A stretch of 40,407 nt of DNA. Origin: an uncultured Clostridia bacterium (GTDB lineage: Bacteria; Bacillota; Clostridia; TANB77; CAG-508). The position numbers and the translations under genes are program-made. Of the stretch, positions 38,761 through 40,407 are shown piece after piece. A model generated the notes under the pieces. The model was not told the origin of the DNA. It saw only the letters and a program-made list of their open reading frames with translations, and searched no databases. How positions within the stretch are numbered: the first letter of the stretch is position 1; the number at the start of each line of letters is the position of its first letter. The DNA lies in assembly GCA_947628115.1 (NCBI GenBank), contig CANQYS010000013.1:1-40407 (forward strand), given 5' to 3'.

Positions 38761-38857
38761 AAAGCTAAAACATTATTTTTTGAAAATGAAATCTCATTTG
38801 TCAAAGAATAATTGTTTTAGCTTTTAACTGTTTAATGAAAATTTAAAAATTTTCATT
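38761..38857. repeat. Two-hairpin intergenic element, copy 2
   Basis: AAAGCTAAAACATTATTTTT (38761) pairs with the segment 38803-38825. It is followed by the stem TTTAATGAAAATT with AATTTTCATTAAA (38831-38857). Both hairpins and their order match 26-177 at the other end of the window. Confidence 0.6.
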
Positions 38858-38995
38858 AAATCGATAAAGTTCATACAATGTTTAAATTTATATTTCGAAA
38901 ACATGATTATTTTTTTATCTGTAATTAATGCATTTTTATACACATATAATTAAACAAGGCGAAGTATTATTACCTTTGCTTGAATGGAGGTTAAT

Positions 38996-40250
38996 TTGAA
39001 AATGCATTTACGTAAGTTTATAAAAATAATAGTTATTTTTGTATTGGTAATAAATGTTAGTACAATTATTTTAGCAGATGAAATAGATGAAGAAACTGAT
39101 TATGCTTGGCTAACTGATGAAATTATAAATGCATCTGCAAATGCTAGTAATGAGCCAAATTTAAGTTCTAGATATGTTTGCGTTTTAGATAGAACTTCTA
39201 AAACATTAATATATGGAAAAAATGAAAATATAAGAACTCCCATGGCTTCTACAACAAAAATTATGACAGCAATTGTTTTATTAGAAAATATGGAAAAAAA
39301 TAATTTATCTTTAAGTACCCAAGTAGAAGTTTGTAAGCAAGCTGCAAGTGTAGGTGGTTCAAGATTAGGACTTAAAACAGGTGATAAAATTACTATTAAT
39401 GATTTATTATATGGACTTATGCTATGTTCTCGGAAATGATGCTGCAATTCAAATAGCCGTAAGCATTGGAGGAAGCGTAGAAGAATTTGCAAATTTAATG
39501 AATCAAAAGGCTATGGAACTTGGCTTAAATAATAGTCACTTTATAACTCCACATGGATTAGATGAAAAAGAACATTATACTACGGCTTATGAATTAGCTT
39601 TAATTGCTGATTATGCATTAAATATAGATAAAATAGCAGAAGTTGTAAAAACAAAATCTTATACAGTAACCATAGATGGTAATAGTAAAAATATAAGAAA
39701 TACTAACGAATTATTAGGATATTTAAATGGAGTAAATGGAGTAAAAACGGGCTTTACAAATGGAGCAGGAAGATGTTTAGTAACATCTGTAGAAAGAAAA
39801 GGATTTAATATAATAACAGTTGTATTAGGTGCAGATACGAAAAAAAATAGAACTAAGGATTCAATAAATTTAATAGAATACATATATTCAACTTATGAAC
39901 TTGTAAATTTAGAAGATTTAATAAAAGATGAGTATAACAATTGGAATTATATAAATAAAAATAGAATATATGTTTATAAAGGGAAAAAAACTAATACAGA
40001 AATATACTTAGAAGATTATAAATACAAAATTTATCCAATAAAAAAAGATAATATTAAAGATATAAAAATTGATATAGATAATATAAATACATATTTTGAA
40101 GCACCATTATATAAAAATACTGAAGTAGCAAATTTAAAAGTAAATATAGGGGATATAGAATTAATGGATATAAGAATATTAGCAAATGAAAATATTGAAA
40201 GAAAAGCGATTCATGAATATTTTTTAGAAGTCATAAAGTGTATAATATAG
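38996..40250 (+). CDS. dacA: D-alanyl-D-alanine carboxypeptidase, one +1 frameshift
   Basis: A low-molecular-weight penicillin-binding protein that trims the terminal D-Ala of peptidoglycan stems; about 417 residues. The start is uncertain: TTG at 38996 has the best spacing from GGAGG (38986-38990), with ATG at 39002 as alternative. A signal (to about ILADE) is followed by the SxxK motif MASTTKIM, the SxN motif CSGND and KTG in VNGVKTGFTNGAG. The frame breaks at 39431 exactly in SxN: TCT CGG AAA TGA. Skipping C gives TCT GGA AAT GAT, SGND. The shift therefore decides whether the enzyme has an active site at all; unshifted translation stops at once. Confidence 0.94.
39431..39434 (+). other. 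CGGA +1 frameshift site in the dacA SxN motif
   Basis: CTA TGT TCT CGG AAA TGA. Skipping C39431 gives TCT GGA AAT GAT GCT, SGNDA, the catalytic SxN motif of D,D-carboxypeptidases. Confidence 0.95.
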
Positions 40251-40407
40251 AAAATGTGCACATTGGGGACGTCAGGCTGTCTTAAAATTAATTAAATTCT
40301 CATTGACATTGAACAAATCAAAGAAACAAAGGGACTATCGAAAATGTTGTGTAAATCGGATTTCCTTCCGATTGATAACAACTAAAATTATTAAATTATA
40401 TTATTTA
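40251..40407. other. Non-coding end of window
   Basis: No gene is seen. A small hairpin, AATCGGA with TCCGATT (about 40357-40374), may belong to a terminator or to an element that continues outside the window. Confidence 0.4.

Overview
The window comes from an AT-rich, Gram-positive, strictly anaerobic, spore-forming member of the Clostridia, probably an uncultured gut type. The evidence is strong GGAGG ribosome binding sites, A/T-ending codons (AGA for Arg, ATA for Ile), an oxygen-sensitive class III ribonucleotide reductase (NrdD/NrdG), PurF with Fe-S ligands, a Spo0E-like phosphatase, and a Gram-positive cell-wall gene set. Species-level placement is not possible from the sequence.

Layout. 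1-550: non-coding, with two hairpin elements. 551-2640: purF and a convergent Crp/Fnr-type regulator. 3078-5869: nrdD-nrdG. 5997-9130: accessory stretch with an unknown gene, an L,D-transpeptidase, another unknown gene and a lipoprotein. 9290-17174: rpoB-rpoC behind a long structured leader. 17475-22974: housekeeping genes prs, rpsU, yqeY, a yfmF/yfmH M16 protease pair and lgt. 23231-23377: a Spo0E-like gene. 23622-37892: a chromosomal type IV secretion (T4SS) locus with three VirB2-like pilins, PrgI/VirB3, a coiled-coil membrane protein, VirB4, VirB6, a lysozyme/CHAP hydrolase, two NTF2-like membrane proteins and one unknown. No coupling ATPase or relaxase is visible. 38010-40250: a secreted SH3-CAP protein and a D,D-carboxypeptidase.

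The outstanding observation is a shared decoding anomaly. Seven genes (ldt, rpoC, yfmF, lgt, prgI, virB4, dacA) are broken by +1 frameshifts, ten in all. Every one has the same form: an in-frame CGG followed by A, where skipping the C restores the frame and places a conserved glycine (GGA). One sits in the RpoC zinc ribbon, one in the SxN catalytic motif of DacA, and one in the SHGC catalytic motif of the L,D-transpeptidase. By hand scan of roughly 11,000 codons I found only two other in-frame CGG codons, both in accessory genes of atypical codon use. CGA, CGC and CGT are used normally as Arg. The simplest reading is that CGG is not an ordinary Arg codon here and that CGGA is decoded as one glycine, either by +1 slippage at a vacant CGG or by a four-base-reading tRNA-Gly. 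C insertions before GGA would then be nearly neutral and could accumulate, even in essential genes.

Intergenic spaces are rich in small palindromic repeats: a MITE-like family ending in AAATTGTAGTTTG, a GC-rich inverted family, a CCAAACACCAAAT palindrome family around rpoB/rpoC/nrd, and a two-hairpin element at both ends of the window.
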